A stretch of 64,000 bases of DNA from CAWHXG01 sp963833235 (GTDB lineage Bacteria; Pseudomonadota; Alphaproteobacteria; Rhodobacterales; Rhodobacteraceae). How positions within the stretch are numbered: position 1 is the stretch's first letter; every line of letters starts with the position of its first letter. The position numbers and the translations under genes were made by a program. The stretch covers positions 186,001 to 250,000 of the forward strand of contig CAWHXG010000001.1 of assembly GCA_963833235.1 (NCBI GenBank), given 5' to 3'. The notes under the pieces are model-generated. The model saw only the letters and a list, made by a program, of their open reading frames with translations, was not told where the DNA came from and searched no databases. This document shows positions 28,603-37,236 of the stretch, piece by piece.

Positions 28603-29915
28603 ACCAGCCGGCCCCCGGCCCCCGGCTGGCTTGGTACGGTGACGACTTCACCGGATCGGCCGCGGTCATGGACGAACTGGCGCAGGCGGGGCTCACAGCG
28701 GTGCTCTACCTTGCTGTGCCATCGCCGGACCTCGCCGCGCGTTTCGCCAAAGTCGATGCCGTGGGGCTGGCAGGCACCGCCAGGGCGCGGGGCACCGCCT
28801 GGATGGACCGCGAGTTGCCCGGCATCTTCGCCTGGCTGGAGGCCACCGGCGCGCCGCTATTGCACTATAAGATCTGCTCCACGCTCGATTCCGCGCCCGA
28901 GACCGGCTCCATCGGCCGGGCGGCGGAGATCGGGCTGGCGCGGTTCGGCGGCTGGGCGCCGTGCCTCGTGGCCTCGCCCTCGATGGGCCGCTGGCAATGC
29001 TACGGCACCCTTTTCGCGCGCGGGCCGGACGGGCGGGTCCACCGGCTCGACAGGCACCCCGTGATGGCGACCCATCCGGCGACCCCGATGGACGAGGCCG
29101 ACGTCGCGCGCCATCTGGCACGGCAGACGGATCTGCCGATCTCGCTGGTGGATCTGGATAGCCTCGCCGCCAGAGCGCCCGGCGACGCCGCTGGAATCGT
29201 TCTTCTGGATGCGCAGCGGCAAGCCGACATGGCCCCGGCCGGGCGCATCCTCGCCGGGGCGCGCTTGGTCATCGGGTCGCAGGGGGTCGAGACCGCCCTC
29301 ATCGCCCATTGGCGCGAGGCCGGGGGGCTCGGCCCCGCACCGGTGCCGGCCCGCAGCGGGCCGTCGCGGCTGGCGGTCGCCTCGGGATCGGCCTCGGCGG
29401 TTACCGCCGCCCAGATCGATACGGCCGAGGCGGCGGGCTTCGTTCCGGTGGCGCTGGACGCCGCAGCCCTGCTGGAGGGCGGCCGGGCCGCCGGGCAAGC
29501 CGTCGCGGCGGCCGCCGCGCAGGCCCTCGCCGGCATCGAAGCGGGGCGGATGCCGGTGATCCATACCGCGCGCGGCGGCACTGATCCGCGGTTCGCCGCC
29601 GTCCGGCAGCGGCGGGAGGCCCTGGGCCTAGATCCCGCCGACGCCTCCGAACGGATCGGGGCGGGGCTTGGTGCAGCGCTTTGCGAAGTAATCACGAAAG
29701 CCCGGCTGCCGCGCGCCGTGGTGGCCGGCGGCGACAGCTCCGGCTTCGTGGCGGGGGCGATGGGCATCGCGGCCCTGACCGCTCTCGCCTCGCTCGACCC
29801 TGGCGCCTCGCTGATGAAGGCCCATGGCGGGCCCTTGGACGGGCTGGAGGTCGTGCTGAAGGGGGGGCAGATGGGGAAGCCGGACCTGTTCGTAAAGTTG
29901 AGGGATGGTACCTGA
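28599..29915 (+). CDS. oiaK: 3-oxo-isoapionate kinase (DUF1537 / four-carbon acid sugar kinase family)
   Basis: This 438-residue kinase has the family N-terminal motif YGDDFTGSAAVMDE, a substrate-binding KICSTLDSA segment and the C-terminal nucleotide-binding region VVAGGDSSGFVA with the closing KGGQMGKPDLF block. In apiose loci it phosphorylates 3-oxo-isoapionate at O4, producing the substrate of the RuBisCO-like enzyme. The GTG start at 28599 overlaps the stop of that gene. It is the last gene of the four-gene plus-strand operon. Confidence 0.82.
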   Translation: MNQPAPGPRLAWYGDDFTGSAAVMDELAQAGLTAVLYLAVPSPDLAARFAKVDAVGLAGTARARGTAWMDRELPGIFAWLEATGAPLLHYKICSTLDSAPETGSIGRAAEIGLARFGGWAPCLVASPSMGRWQCYGTLFARGPDGRVHRLDRHPVMATHPATPMDEADVARHLARQTDLPISLVDLDSLAARAPGDAAGIVLLDAQRQADMAPAGRILAGARLVIGSQGVETALIAHWREAGGLGPAPVPARSGPSRLAVASGSASAVTAAQIDTAEAAGFVPVALDAAALLEGGRAAGQAVAAAAAQALAGIEAGRMPVIHTARGGTDPRFAAVRQRREALGLDPADASERIGAGLGAALCEVITKARLPRAVVAGGDSSGFVAGAMGIAALTALASLDPGASLMKAHGGPLDGLEVVLKGGQMGKPDLFVKLRDGT

Positions 29916-29985
29916 GCCGCCCGGCTTCACGCGGTCCGGCTTCACGTGTCCGGCGTGGCCCCATCGTGGGACGGAGAGGCGCCGA

Positions 29986-30807
29986 TCACGCGACGCAGGC
30001 GAGGGAGCGGCGGACTGCGGCGTCGATCTCTTCAAGCGGTACGGGGGCATCCGCGCGGCTCGGGTCGGCATAGCCAGGGCGGCGCAGGCGGAGCGGCAGC
30101 TCCAGCCCAAGCGGCAGGCCCGGCGGGATCTCCGGCAGCAGCGCCGCGAAGGGCAGGTCGCCATCCCCGATGGCTGTGAACCGCCAGCCTCCGCCCGCCT
30201 CCGCCACGTCCTTCAGGTGCAGATGCACCAGATGCCGCCCGGCCGCCGCCACCTGGCCCGCAATCGGCACGCGACCCCGGGAATAGGTATGGACGTTCCC
30301 CAGATCGAGGTTCAGCCCCAGAAGCTCCGGCCCGGCGCCGATCTCGTCCAGAAGCGTCGCGCCAGCTGCCGCATCGGGCAGCAGATCGCCTTCCCCGTGG
30401 CCCGGATTTTCGAGGGCCAGCACGACGCTGGCATCCCCGGCGGCGGTCAGCACCGCATCCAGCGTGGCGCGGATGGCCCCGGCGCGGTCAGCCGGACCGG
30501 CATTGGTCACAACGAAGGGCGCGCCGATAAGGGCCGCGAAGCCGATCCGGCGGCGCAGCGCCTCCGCCGCATCGGGGGTCGAGAGATCGAGATGCGCAGA
30601 AAGCGCGCCCGCCTCCAGGCCCCGCGCCTCCAGCCCCGCCCGCAACGCACGGCCGCTGGCCTCGGAAAAGTCCGCTTCGGTGAAGGGCACGTAGCCGCGG
30701 ATGAACGCCGGTTCCACGTGGCGCGCGCCGGCCGCCGCAGCGCCTTCCAGCGCCGCCTCCATCCCGTGTCCGTCCCACGCCACGGTCGAGACAGAGAGGT
30801 TGCGCAT
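29986..30807 (-). CDS. oiaC: Sugar phosphate isomerase/epimerase-type TIM barrel, probable 3-oxo-isoapionate decarboxylase
   Basis: This 273-residue xylose-isomerase-like barrel has metal ligands in the expected order: Glu in LALENPGHGE, Asp in LNLDLGNVH, His in HLHLKDV and Glu in LGLELPL. It follows apnO by five bases on the minus strand and converges on oiaK. A barrel of this class in apiose loci (OiaC) decarboxylates 3-oxo-isoapionate to L-erythrulose, so this is the best assignment. An isomerase of another apiose intermediate is possible. Confidence 0.65.
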   Translation of the reverse strand: MRNLSVSTVAWDGHGMEAALEGAAAAGARHVEPAFIRGYVPFTEADFSEASGRALRAGLEARGLEAGALSAHLDLSTPDAAEALRRRIGFAALIGAPFVVTNAGPADRAGAIRATLDAVLTAAGDASVVLALENPGHGEGDLLPDAAAGATLLDEIGAGPELLGLNLDLGNVHTYSRGRVPIAGQVAAAGRHLVHLHLKDVAEAGGGWRFTAIGDGDLPFAALLPEIPPGLPLGLELPLRLRRPGYADPSRADAPVPLEEIDAAVRRSLACVA

Positions 30808-30812
30808 GGCGA

Positions 30813-31667
30813 CTATTTGCCGGCGATCAGCTCGGCCGCTTCCTTGACCTTCTTAGGGTCGAGCGCCTGGCGCCAGTCGTCCCGGACAACGATCATCTTT
30901 GCAAATTCCATCAGCCGCAGCGCCGCGTCCGAAGGCACCTTGGGCGAATAGCCGAACCACATCGCGATCTCGACGTTCAGGTGCCCGATCATGAAATCAT
31001 GCGCTGCCTGGCGGTCGATCCCGTACGTATCGGCGCATTCGTCCACCGCATGCACCATGGTCTCGACGAAGGGCATGGCGACCATCTCGCTGAGGCCGGG
31101 TTCGAGGATGGCGAGTTGCTCGGTGGTCACCCGGTGGGTGCGGATGATCGGCGACCACATCGCCTCGCAGATGGCGGCCCCGATGGCGTAATGCTCTTCG
31201 GGCCCCTGCATCAGCGCGCAGACGATGGCCTGGGGTGCGATGCCGCCGTGATAGTCCTTGCGGGCGGCGGGGTCGGTCACGTCGCTGAAAAGCGGCGGGT
31301 GGCAGGGATGGCCGATGAAATAGGTGATGTCTTCCCGCTTGGGCAGAACGCCGGCATAGGGGGCCGCGGCATCGAGGATCAGGATGATGGTGCCGGCCCT
31401 GACGCGGGGCACGATGTCGTTCGCGACCTTCTCGATCACGTTGTCGGGCAAAGCCAGCACCACCACGTCGGCGGTGTCGATCCATTCGTCGCCTTCGGTC
31501 AATGGAACGCCCAGTTCGGCGAGGCGTGTCCGGCCGGCCTCGGAGATCTCGATGGCCACCAGTTCGTGCGGGCTGTCGTGCATCTTCTTGGCAATGCGTG
31601 CGCCCATCTTGCCGCCGGCGCCGAGGATGGCGACGGACTGCACGGGAATTTCGCTGGGGGTCGTCAT
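30813..31667 (-). CDS. apnO: D-apionate oxidoisomerase
   Basis: This 284-residue NAD(P)-dependent enzyme has a Rossmann start (VAILGAGGKMGARIAKKM) and a helical C-terminal domain like 6-phosphogluconate or ketol-acid reductoisomerase relatives, with FIGHPCHPPLFSDV in the middle. It matches the apiose-pathway enzyme that oxidises and rearranges D-apionate to 3-oxo-isoapionate. The ATG at 31667 follows GGAGG; the upstream in-frame start at 31688 lacks a good site. It is transcribed away from the GntR gene and is followed by the oiaC candidate. Confidence 0.8.
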   Translation of the reverse strand: MTTPSEIPVQSVAILGAGGKMGARIAKKMHDSPHELVAIEISEAGRTRLAELGVPLTEGDEWIDTADVVVLALPDNVIEKVANDIVPRVRAGTIILILDAAAPYAGVLPKREDITYFIGHPCHPPLFSDVTDPAARKDYHGGIAPQAIVCALMQGPEEHYAIGAAICEAMWSPIIRTHRVTTEQLAILEPGLSEMVAMPFVETMVHAVDECADTYGIDRQAAHDFMIGHLNVEIAMWFGYSPKVPSDAALRLMEFAKMIVVRDDWRQALDPKKVKEAAELIAGK

Positions 31668-31851
31668 GAGGGGTCCTCCGTCTGCCACGTTCGCGGTGAT
31701 CCAGCCGGGAGACCGCAGGAAAAGTCATCTCGTCAACAGATCATACCACTTCTGTGCGATATGCATTAGATGGTGTCAATCGGCAGAAGCAGCGGCCAGC
31801 ATGGGCATGGGCATGGGCATGGGCATGGGGATGGACCTGGGAAGGGACCGA
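31668..31851. promoter_or_regulatory. Divergent promoter region of apnO and the GntR regulator
   Basis: This 184-base interval contains CATACCACTT at about 31742-31751, sharing the ATACCA half-site with the apnL promoter, a TGGTGT at about 31771 and the hexanucleotide repeat at 31801. Binding by the GntR protein, giving autoregulation and induction of both arms, is a reasonable inference. Confidence 0.45.
31801..31824 (+). repeat. Hexanucleotide tandem repeat (ATGGGC)4
   Basis: Four perfect ATGGGC copies are followed by a degenerate ATGGGG, about 28 bases before the regulator start. The array is in frame with the regulator and could be read as an N-terminal Met-Gly run if an upstream ATG were used. 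The GAAGGGA site favours the ATG at 31852, placing the repeat in the 5' untranslated region. Confidence 0.8.
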
Positions 31852-32568
31852 ATGGACAATACCCTGCAACCGATCCGCAAACGCAAGCTGAGCGACGAGG
31901 TGCGCGACCGTCTTCTGGCGATGCTGAACGAGGGCGGCCTTCGCCCCGGCGACGTGCTGCCATCGGAGCGGGAGCTTATGGCGCGGTATGGCGTGGGGCG
32001 CCCCGCCGTGCGCGAGGCGATGCAGTCGCTGCAGGGCCTGGGGTTGATCGACGTCCGCCACGGGGAACGCCCGAAGGTGGCGCGGGCGACGATGGATACT
32101 GCCCTCGACCAGATGGCGCTGACGATGCACCACGCGCTGAGCCATTCCGCCCCGACCCTCGAACACCTCAAGGAGGTGCGGCTGGCGTCCGAGACGCATC
32201 TGGCGCGGATCGCCGCCCGGACCCGGACGGCGGATGACCTTACCGCGATGCGGCGGATCCTGAGCGATCAGGAGGCCGCCGCCGGCGAGGACGGGGGCGT
32301 CTTCTTGCTGAAGGACGGGGCGTTCCACGCGGCGATCGCGGCCGCGGCCGGCAACCCCATCTTCACCGCGGTGATCACCGCCGTCTTCGCCTGGATGCGC
32401 GAGTTCCACGCCTCGGCCGTGCACCGGCCCGGCCTCGAGAAGCTGACGATGGAAGAGCACCACGCGATCCTGGAACGGCTGGTCGCACAGGACGGAGCGG
32501 GGGCGGCGCGGGCGATGCGGCATCACCTGGTGCGGGCGAACCGGCTTTACAGCAACCGGTCCCGGTGA
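31852..32568 (+). CDS. GntR-family (FadR subfamily) transcriptional regulator, likely of the apiose genes
   Basis: This 238-residue protein has an N-terminal winged helix (LLAMLNEGGLRPGDVLPSER, GVGRPAVREAMQSL) and a C-terminal FCD ligand domain with metal-binding candidates (KEVRLASE, KDGAFHAAIAAAAGN, EHHAILE). Start ATG 31852 is preceded by GAAGGGA. It is divergent from apnO, so it is the obvious local regulator, probably responding to apionate or a keto acid derived from it. Confidence 0.85.
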   Translation: MDNTLQPIRKRKLSDEVRDRLLAMLNEGGLRPGDVLPSERELMARYGVGRPAVREAMQSLQGLGLIDVRHGERPKVARATMDTALDQMALTMHHALSHSAPTLEHLKEVRLASETHLARIAARTRTADDLTAMRRILSDQEAAAGEDGGVFLLKDGAFHAAIAAAAGNPIFTAVITAVFAWMREFHASAVHRPGLEKLTMEEHHAILERLVAQDGAGAARAMRHHLVRANRLYSNRSR

Positions 32569-32710
32569 CGGCGATGCAAGCCAAGCGCATGACTGCTGCC
32601 GGCCGCCACGGGCCGGCCGATGCAGGAAGCGAGTGGCAGGAACGTAGCACCTCCGCAAACGGCGCCATCCCAGTGCCGGCAACGGGTGTGCGGCCAGGGT
32701 CCGTCAGGCT

Positions 32711-33538
32711 TCAGGGCAGCGCCAGGATGCCTCTGGCCTGCTCCACCGTCGCGACGCGTCGTTCATGCCTGTCGCAGATCTCGACCACGCGCTTCACGAG
32801 GGCCGCGTTGGAGGGCGCCAGTTCGGACTTCGACAGGCGCACGTTGTCTTCCAGACCGGTGCGCGCATGCCCGCCCGCCCCGACCGACCAATCGTTGACG
32901 ACAATCTGCGACGCCCCGATACCCGCAGCGCACCAGGGCGCGTCGGCGCCAAAGAGCCGCCGGACCGTCGCGACGTAGAAGTCGAAAACCTCGCGGTCCG
33001 CGGGCATGGCGTTCTTCACGCCCATGACGAACTGCACGTAGGGAACGCCGACGATCCGGCCCGCCTTGCACATCTCGGCGGCCTTGAAGATGTGGCTCAG
33101 GTCGAACGCCTCCACCTCGGGCTTCACGCCATGCGTCAGCATCTCGCCCGCGAGCCAGTCCACCAGATCGGGCGGATTCTCGTAGACCCGCGTCGGGAAG
33201 TTGTTGGATCCCACCGACAGCGAGGCCATGTCGGGCCCGAGCGGCAGCATGCCGCCGCGCGACTTGCCCGCGCCCGACCGCCCGCCGGTGGAGAACTGCT
33301 GGATCATGCCGGGGCAATGCTTGTGCAGCCCCTCCTGCAGGGCCGCGAACCGCTCCGGGTCGCTGCTCGGCGTGCCATCCTCGGCCCGCACGTGGGCGTG
33401 GCAGATCGTGGCGCCGGCCTCGAACGCCTCATGGGTGCTCTCGATCTGCTCGCTCACCGTGATCGGCACCGCGGGATTGTCGGCCTTGGTGGGCAGCGAG
33501 CCGGTGATGGCCACGCAGACGATGCAGGGCGCGCTCAT
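32711..33538 (-). CDS. BKACE-family beta-keto acid cleavage enzyme
   Basis: This 275-residue DUF849/BKACE protein uses acetyl-CoA to cleave a beta-keto acid into acetoacetate and a CoA ester. It has the zinc ligands HAH of CHAHVR (His47 and His49), a catalytic-region EAFDLSH block, and the late GGHARTGLEDN motif with the third His and the Glu. It is the last gene of the aromatic operon and its start overlaps the dioxygenase stop. 3-Oxoadipate, the product of the operon's maleylacetate reductase, is the obvious substrate, which would give succinyl-CoA and acetoacetate. The family call is firm; the substrate is inferred. Confidence 0.88.
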   Translation of the reverse strand: MSAPCIVCVAITGSLPTKADNPAVPITVSEQIESTHEAFEAGATICHAHVRAEDGTPSSDPERFAALQEGLHKHCPGMIQQFSTGGRSGAGKSRGGMLPLGPDMASLSVGSNNFPTRVYENPPDLVDWLAGEMLTHGVKPEVEAFDLSHIFKAAEMCKAGRIVGVPYVQFVMGVKNAMPADREVFDFYVATVRRLFGADAPWCAAGIGASQIVVNDWSVGAGGHARTGLEDNVRLSKSELAPSNAALVKRVVEICDRHERRVATVEQARGILALP

Positions 33539-34416
33539 GACGCGGGCGCCAGGACGAAGTCCTGGACCACCTCGTGGAAGGGCCCGGCAAAGCCGGCCCC
33601 AGCGATGCGCGCACGGTCCTCGATTAGATCGAATTGGGCCAACAGGCTCTCCTTCACGCCGAAGACGGCATCGGAATGGATGTAGGGGTCCTCGGGGTCG
33701 AAGATATGGGTGACGAGGCTCTCGAACCCTTCCGCCTCAAGGATGAAGTGCAGGTGGGCCGGGCGGAACGGGTGACGGCCCAGGCGGCCCAGCATCTTGC
33801 CCACCGGCCCGTCATCGGGGATCGGGTAGAATTTCGGCTTCACGCCCTTGAAATGATAGCTCCCGTCCGCGTCCGTGCGGAAGACCCCGCGCAAGTTGAA
33901 ATCCGGCTGGAGCCCTTTCTGCTGCACGTCGTAGAAGCCTTCGTCGTTCGCCTGCCACACGTCGATCCTTGCCCCGGCGATGGGTTGCCCGTCGGTGCCG
34001 GTGATCCGCCCGCGCACCAGCATCGGCTCGCCCTTCTGGTCCAGACAGATATCGGCGCCCATGGGAAGCTCGGGCGCGTCGGGCACATGGAAGGGCCCGA
34101 GCACGGTGGATTCCGAGGCGCCGGAAGGCTTGCGGTTGTTGATGGCATCCACCAGCATCGACACGCCGAGCGTATCCGACAGAAGGATGTATTCCTGCCG
34201 CCAGTCGGTGCAGGTATGCCCCACATCGGTGAGAAAGCGGATGGCGGCCATCCATTCTTCCTGGGTCGGCTCGATCTCCTTGACGGCGGCGTGCAGGTGC
34301 CGGGTCACCGCGTCCATGACCTCGGCCAGCCGGGCATCCTTGGCCTTGGCATTGCGGCCGACGACCACTTCGGCTGAATTCGCCTCGGTGAAGTATCCCT
34401 GTTCCGTGGCGGTCAT
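33535..34416 (-). CDS. Hydroxyquinol 1,2-dioxygenase (intradiol)
   Basis: This 293-residue non-heme Fe(III) intradiol dioxygenase opens hydroxyquinol (benzene-1,2,4-triol) to maleylacetate. The four ligands are visible: Tyr162 (GFYD), Tyr197 (FYPIPDDG), His221 and His223 (PAHLHF). The N-terminal helical dimerisation domain (about 25-95) is that of the catechol/hydroxyquinol branch. A maleylacetate reductase and a phenol-type hydroxylase in the same operon support hydroxyquinol over catechol as substrate. It overlaps the BKACE gene (ATGA). Confidence 0.87.
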   Translation of the reverse strand: MTATEQGYFTEANSAEVVVGRNAKAKDARLAEVMDAVTRHLHAAVKEIEPTQEEWMAAIRFLTDVGHTCTDWRQEYILLSDTLGVSMLVDAINNRKPSGASESTVLGPFHVPDAPELPMGADICLDQKGEPMLVRGRITGTDGQPIAGARIDVWQANDEGFYDVQQKGLQPDFNLRGVFRTDADGSYHFKGVKPKFYPIPDDGPVGKMLGRLGRHPFRPAHLHFILEAEGFESLVTHIFDPEDPYIHSDAVFGVKESLLAQFDLIEDRARIAGAGFAGPFHEVVQDFVLAPAS

Positions 34417-34419
34417 GGG

Positions 34420-36183
34420 TCAGCCCTCCTGGCGTGCGAGAATGGTCGACATGGCGCGGGTCAGCTCGGCCGCGTGATCCACGTCGGCACCGTCGTGGCG
34501 CCAGCAAACGTGCTGATCAGGGCGTGTCAGGACGCAGCCGGCATCGCCCACCTCGCGCGCCCGCGCCCAGTCGCCCGTGTGGTCCACGTAAGGTTGCCGC
34601 GGGCCGATGACATGGGCTGTGACGGGCACCCCGAGCTTGGCGCCGACGCGCGCGGCGGCTTCGGCCCAGGCCCCGCCGCCGAGCCCGGTGAAGAGCGTGA
34701 AGGCCCCCTGCCCGGCCAGGTCGAGCGTGGAATGCTTGCCGCCCTCTGCATCGAAGAGCCACGCATGGGGCAGGCGCGCGCCGGGCCATGTGGTAGGCTG
34801 GTAATGCAGGTCGGCGTCGAGCGCGAAGGCCGGCTCCATCTGCCCGTCGGTGACGATGGCCTCCGACCGGTAGCGCTGGTTCATCTCGACGCCATGCGCG
34901 TCGAACTCGTATTTCTTGAAGGCGATCGCGGCATCCAGATCGGCGCGCTGCTTTTCGGCCTCGGGCGTCTCGTTGCAGCGGGCATCCATGTTGGCATGGA
35001 TCTTGGCGATGTCGGTGCCGCCGGTCATGCCGAGCGCCTCGAAGATCGGCCCGAACTCGCCGATGGACTGGTTGGCACGGGTCACGATCTGCTTGGCCAC
35101 AGGGGCGCGTTCGGCGGTGTAGCTTTCGAGCAGCCCCGCGCCGGCCTGCCCCTTGACCACCGCGGCCAGCTTCCAGGCCAAATTGAAGGCATCCTGGATC
35201 GACGTGTTCGACCCCAGACCGTTCGAGGGCGGGTGCCGGTGCGCCGCGTCGCCCATGATGAACACCCGGCCCTTCGACATCTCGGTCGCATAGGTGTCGT
35301 TCACCGTCCAGGTATTGGCGCTGATCAGGTCGATCTCGAGCTCGGGGTCGCCCACCAGCTGGCGGGCCACCTCCGTCGCCATCGCGTGATCGACCTTCGG
35401 AGCGGGCTCGTTGATGTCGTAGCCCCATACGATCAGCCATTCGTTCCAGGGCCGGATCGCCCGCACCAGCCCCATGCCGATGCCGCCCACATCGGCGCCG
35501 GGCTGCATCACCCAGTAGAGCACCGATGGCCGGTGCGCGACGTAGCGGGACAGGTCCGCGCGGAAGTAGATGTTCATCGACCCGCCGACGCCCATCTTGC
35601 CCTCGAAGGGCAGGCCCTCTGCCTCGGCGACCAGCGAGTTGCCGCCATCCGCGCCCACGAGGTACTTCGAGCGGATCGTCAGCTCCGTCCCGGTCATCCG
35701 GTCGAGGCAGGTGGTGGTCACGCCCCCGGCGTCCTGCACGTGGCCCTTGTACTCGGTGCTCATCCGCGCCCGCGTGCCGCGCTTGCAGGCGGTCTTGAAG
35801 AGGATCGGCTCCATGAAGGTCTGCGGCAGGTCGTTCATGGAGGTGGGAGAGGAAAGCAGATGCTCGGCCATGCTGAGCGGATGCGTGCCCCAGGATTTCA
35901 TGCGCCCGATCTCTTCGCCCGCGAGGCTCTCGCAGAAGACGTTCTCGCCCATCAGGCTCTGGTCCATCGCGTTGAGGTAGACCTCGGCCTCCACCTCGCG
36001 GCCCAGATCGCGCAGCACCTCCATCGTGCGCTGGTTGGTGATGTGCGCGCGCGGCGTGTTGGCCAGCCAGTGATAGCGGTTGATGATCACGTTGGGCACG
36101 CCGTAGGTCGAGAGCAGCGCCGCCGTCGTCGACCCGGCGGGGCCCGTCCCGATGACCAGAACGTCGGTTTCGATGTCTGCCAT
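34420..36183 (-). CDS. FAD-dependent phenol-type monooxygenase
   Basis: This 587-residue class A flavoprotein hydroxylase (PheA/TfdB group) has GTGPAGST near residues 12-19 for FAD, the DG-type motif VGADGGNS, the second FAD motif VFIMGDAAHRHPP and a thioredoxin-like C-terminal domain. It would hydroxylate a phenol such as resorcinol to hydroxyquinol, feeding the neighbouring ring-cleavage dioxygenase. The exact substrate is not shown. The stop is 3 bases before the dioxygenase start. Confidence 0.85.
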   Translation of the reverse strand: MADIETDVLVIGTGPAGSTTAALLSTYGVPNVIINRYHWLANTPRAHITNQRTMEVLRDLGREVEAEVYLNAMDQSLMGENVFCESLAGEEIGRMKSWGTHPLSMAEHLLSSPTSMNDLPQTFMEPILFKTACKRGTRARMSTEYKGHVQDAGGVTTTCLDRMTGTELTIRSKYLVGADGGNSLVAEAEGLPFEGKMGVGGSMNIYFRADLSRYVAHRPSVLYWVMQPGADVGGIGMGLVRAIRPWNEWLIVWGYDINEPAPKVDHAMATEVARQLVGDPELEIDLISANTWTVNDTYATEMSKGRVFIMGDAAHRHPPSNGLGSNTSIQDAFNLAWKLAAVVKGQAGAGLLESYTAERAPVAKQIVTRANQSIGEFGPIFEALGMTGGTDIAKIHANMDARCNETPEAEKQRADLDAAIAFKKYEFDAHGVEMNQRYRSEAIVTDGQMEPAFALDADLHYQPTTWPGARLPHAWLFDAEGGKHSTLDLAGQGAFTLFTGLGGGAWAEAAARVGAKLGVPVTAHVIGPRQPYVDHTGDWARAREVGDAGCVLTRPDQHVCWRHDGADVDHAAELTRAMSTILARQEG

Positions 36184-36186
36184 GTC

Positions 36187-37236
36187 TCAGGTCTCCGGGG
36201 TTGAGGCGGCGACCAGACGGCGCCGGACGGGAAAGAGGTGAAGGCCCGTGCGTTCCGAAAGCAGACCCCAGAGGCCGCGCGGCGCCACGAGCATGACGAC
36301 GATGGCGAGGACGCCGAGCGTCATCAGGTACCAGCTGCCGTAATCGGCCAGGAGCGATTGCAGCGCGAAGAACACCAGCACGCCGAGGATCGGCCCCTCG
36401 ATGGTGCCGATGCCGCCGATCACCACGATGAAGATCACGTAGGCCGTCCAGTCGGTCACGCTGAAGGCGGCGTCGGGACTGATGCGCGCGGTCTGCAGGA
36501 AGATCAGCGCGCCGGCGATCCCGGTGCCGAAGGCCGCAGCAAGGAACACCAGCCACTTCATCCGCACCGCGTCGACGCCCACGGATTTGGCGGCCTCGAC
36601 GTTGTCGCGGACGGCGGCGAGGGCCAGGCCCCGCCTTGTGCGCAGCAGCCCGTAGATGCCGCCGATTGTGGCCAGCGCCAGCAGCAGCGCGAACCAGTAG
36701 GCGAGGATGTCGCGTGCGGCCGCCGAGCGCACGCCAAGCGCCGCCTCGATGCCCCCGACGAACCACATCTCGCTCAACGCCTCGCGCGGCAGGGAGGTGC
36801 CGGTGCCGCCGCCAAGGCTCTTCCACTGCGCAGCCGAAAGGCGGCACACTTCGGCGATGACCCAGGTGCCGATGGCGAAGTAGGCGCCGTTGAGGCGGAA
36901 GGCGAAGAAGGCCGTGGGAACCGCGATGACCAGCGCCGCGACGCCTCCGAGCAGGATCGCCGCGACCGGATCGACCCCCGTCAGGATCACCGTGCCGAAG
37001 AGGGCATAAGCCCCCGCCCCGACGAAGGCCTGCTGCCCGATGCTCACCAGGCCGCCATAGCCCGCCAGCAGGTTCCAGAACTGGGCCAGCACCAGCAGCG
37101 TCAGGATGGTGAACATGTCGCGGATCGTGCTTCGCCCCGCGAAGAACGGCAGCAGGATGAGGATCAGAACGATGATGCCGCCGGCGGCCGCCGTGATGCC
37201 GGAGGCTCTCGTGCGGGTCTGGACGATATAGGCCAT
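36187..37236 (-). CDS. Branched-chain-type ABC transporter permease (LivM family)
   Basis: This 349-residue membrane protein has the LivM signatures LLAGYGGLVSIGQQAFVG and GGIGTIEGPILGVL, with about eight to ten helices. Although Liv-type, its place inside the aromatic operon suggests uptake of an aromatic acid or phenol. The ATG at 37236 overlaps the stop of the LivH-type gene, so the longer frame to 37320 is not used. Confidence 0.9.
   Translation of the reverse strand: MAYIVQTRTRASGITAAAGGIIVLILILLPFFAGRSTIRDMFTILTLLVLAQFWNLLAGYGGLVSIGQQAFVGAGAYALFGTVILTGVDPVAAILLGGVAALVIAVPTAFFAFRLNGAYFAIGTWVIAEVCRLSAAQWKSLGGGTGTSLPREALSEMWFVGGIEAALGVRSAAARDILAYWFALLLALATIGGIYGLLRTRRGLALAAVRDNVEAAKSVGVDAVRMKWLVFLAAAFGTGIAGALIFLQTARISPDAAFSVTDWTAYVIFIVVIGGIGTIEGPILGVLVFFALQSLLADYGSWYLMTLGVLAIVVMLVAPRGLWGLLSERTGLHLFPVRRRLVAASTPET

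Noticed and set aside
31384..31851. N-terminal extension of the GntR regulator through the ATGGGC repeat
   Set aside because: The extension overlaps apnO and its promoter; the helix-turn-helix begins right after the ATG at 31852, which has a good ribosome site.
34474..36204. Plus-strand frame opposite the phenol-type monooxygenase
   Set aside because: No family features; the minus-strand frame has complete FAD motifs.
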